Source: an uncultured Oscillospiraceae bacterium
Lineage (GTDB): Bacteria > Bacillota > Clostridia > Oscillospirales > Acutalibacteraceae
Direction: 5' to 3'
Assembly: GCA_900543305.1 (NCBI GenBank)
Contig: UQQZ01000072.1
Coordinates: forward strand, 1 to 13,480
Length of the DNA stretch: 13,480 nucleotides
Shown here: piece after piece, positions 12,820 to 13,480 of the stretch
How positions within the stretch are numbered: position 1 is the first letter of the stretch
How the letters are laid out: each line of letters begins with the position of its first letter
Program-made: the position numbers and the translations under genes
Notes under the pieces: model-generated
Told to the model about the DNA's origin: nothing
Databases searched by the model: none
The model's input: the letters and a program-made list of their open reading frames with translations, nothing else

Positions 12820-13480
12820 TTAGAACAAATCCGAGATGGGAATATTTTCCCCTTCCAGCCGGCCTGCCAATCGACAGAGCGCCATCATACCCCGGGAACC
12901 TTCCGGTGCGCTGCGGCCCCGCAGAAACGCAGCCGCCAAGGAAAGATCTTCCGGTACCACGCCCATTAGGCGGATGCCTGCTCCGTCAATTACGCTGTCC
13001 AGATCCCCATAGGCGCCGGTTTTCCAGAACAGCTCTCCGTTAAACCGGTTGATCACCAGACGCATTTCCGGCACCGAAAGCTTTTGCAAAAGCTCCCGCA
13101 CCACGCCGGCGCTGCGCACACAAACCGGGTCCGGGCTGCACACCACCAATGCCTTGTCCGCGCCGCAAGCCGCCGCGCGAAACCCCATGCCTACTCCTGC
13201 CGGTGAGTCCAGCAGCACATGGTCGTAATACCGCTTGAGCAAAGGCACCAGTTTTTTCATCACCCCGGGACGGATCCCTTGTTCACCAGAAGAGGGTGCC
13301 GGCAACAGAGAAAGGCCTTCCCCGTCCCCACAGGGATAGATGGCCTCCGCGGGAGCACACCGGGCAAATACCACATCGGAGATGTCAAATACCAGGTTTT
13401 CCTCCACGCCCGTCATACGGTCCAAGCTGCGCAAGCCCGCGTCGCAATCCACCAGCAGTACCCGGCGGCCTCGCTGAGCC
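12820..13480 (-). CDS. MinD-like (ParA/MinD family) P-loop ATPase, N-terminus outside window
   Basis: About 220 residues are visible; the frame is open to the window end, and a GTG at 13452 is only internal. The visible part opens with RRVLLVDCDAGLRSLD, the strand and switch I region that in MinD follows the deviant Walker A loop (which lies off the window). Further on are HVLLDSPAGVGMG, the MinD DxPAG Walker B/switch II equivalent, and ALVVCSPDPVCVRSAG. In MinD the protein drives MinC to prevent polar division. The C-terminus (CRLAGRLEGENIPISDLF) has no obvious MinD membrane-targeting helix, and no minE follows; mgsA comes next. It could be MinD itself, which commonly neighbours mgsA in Clostridia, or a diverged paralog. 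Confidence 0.8.
   Translation of the reverse strand, partial: AQRGRRVLLVDCDAGLRSLDRMTGVEENLVFDISDVVFARCAPAEAIYPCGDGEGLSLLPAPSSGEQGIRPGVMKKLVPLLKRYYDHVLLDSPAGVGMGFRAAACGADKALVVCSPDPVCVRSAGVVRELLQKLSVPEMRLVINRFNGELFWKTGAYGDLDSVIDGAGIRLMGVVPEDLSLAAAFLRGRSAPEGSRGMMALCRLAGRLEGENIPISDLF

Overview
The window looks like chromosome from an anaerobic, high-GC member of the Clostridia, most likely in or near the Oscillospiraceae. This rests on gene content (oxygen-sensitive class III ribonucleotide reductase, GTP-type PEP carboxykinase, a T-box-controlled hisS-aspS pair, methylglyoxal synthase beside a MinD-like gene), strong AAGGAGG-type ribosome binding sites and sigma-A-like promoters. The taxon is inferred from gene style, not from a search.

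Layout. 1-1342 (+): the end of an amino-acid ABC transporter operon (permease cut by the window edge, then its ATPase). 1402-1476: two back-to-back bidirectional terminators. 1516-3285 (-): GTP-dependent PEP carboxykinase. 3286-3490: two divergent promoters. 3491-4099 (+): an unrecognised cytosolic protein with a likely concanavalin A-like fold. 4128-4367 (-): a small XRE-type regulator. 4423-8570 (-): a deoxynucleotide block made of nrdG, surE, a 56-residue gene carrying the glycyl-radical loop of NrdD, a duplicated nrdD 3' end, and the NrdD body with its NrdR box and promoter. 8813-12335 (-): aspS and hisS behind a T-box leader. 12346-13480 (-): mgsA and a MinD-like ATPase that runs off the window.

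The most interesting part is 5729-8709. The 765-residue NrdD has an ATP-cone, catalytic core and Cys-rich end, but its C-terminus lacks the RxxGYL glycyl-radical loop. That loop sits on a separate 56-residue protein encoded downstream with its own promoter, ahead of surE and the activase gene nrdG. This reads as a two-piece class III ribonucleotide reductase in which the radical-bearing peptide is supplied in trans. The two pieces have different promoters: the body has a consensus promoter and a near-perfect NrdR box, while the radical peptide has neither an NrdR box nor a shared promoter.

Between the two pieces lies a 108-bp direct repeat of the nrdD 3' end. It differs from the functional copy at four positions, all third codon positions and all synonymous. 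This suggests capture of a foreign nrdD end or the scar of an integrative element, not decay of a local duplication. Most long open frames opposite pckG, nrdD and aspS/hisS are shadows caused by codon bias.
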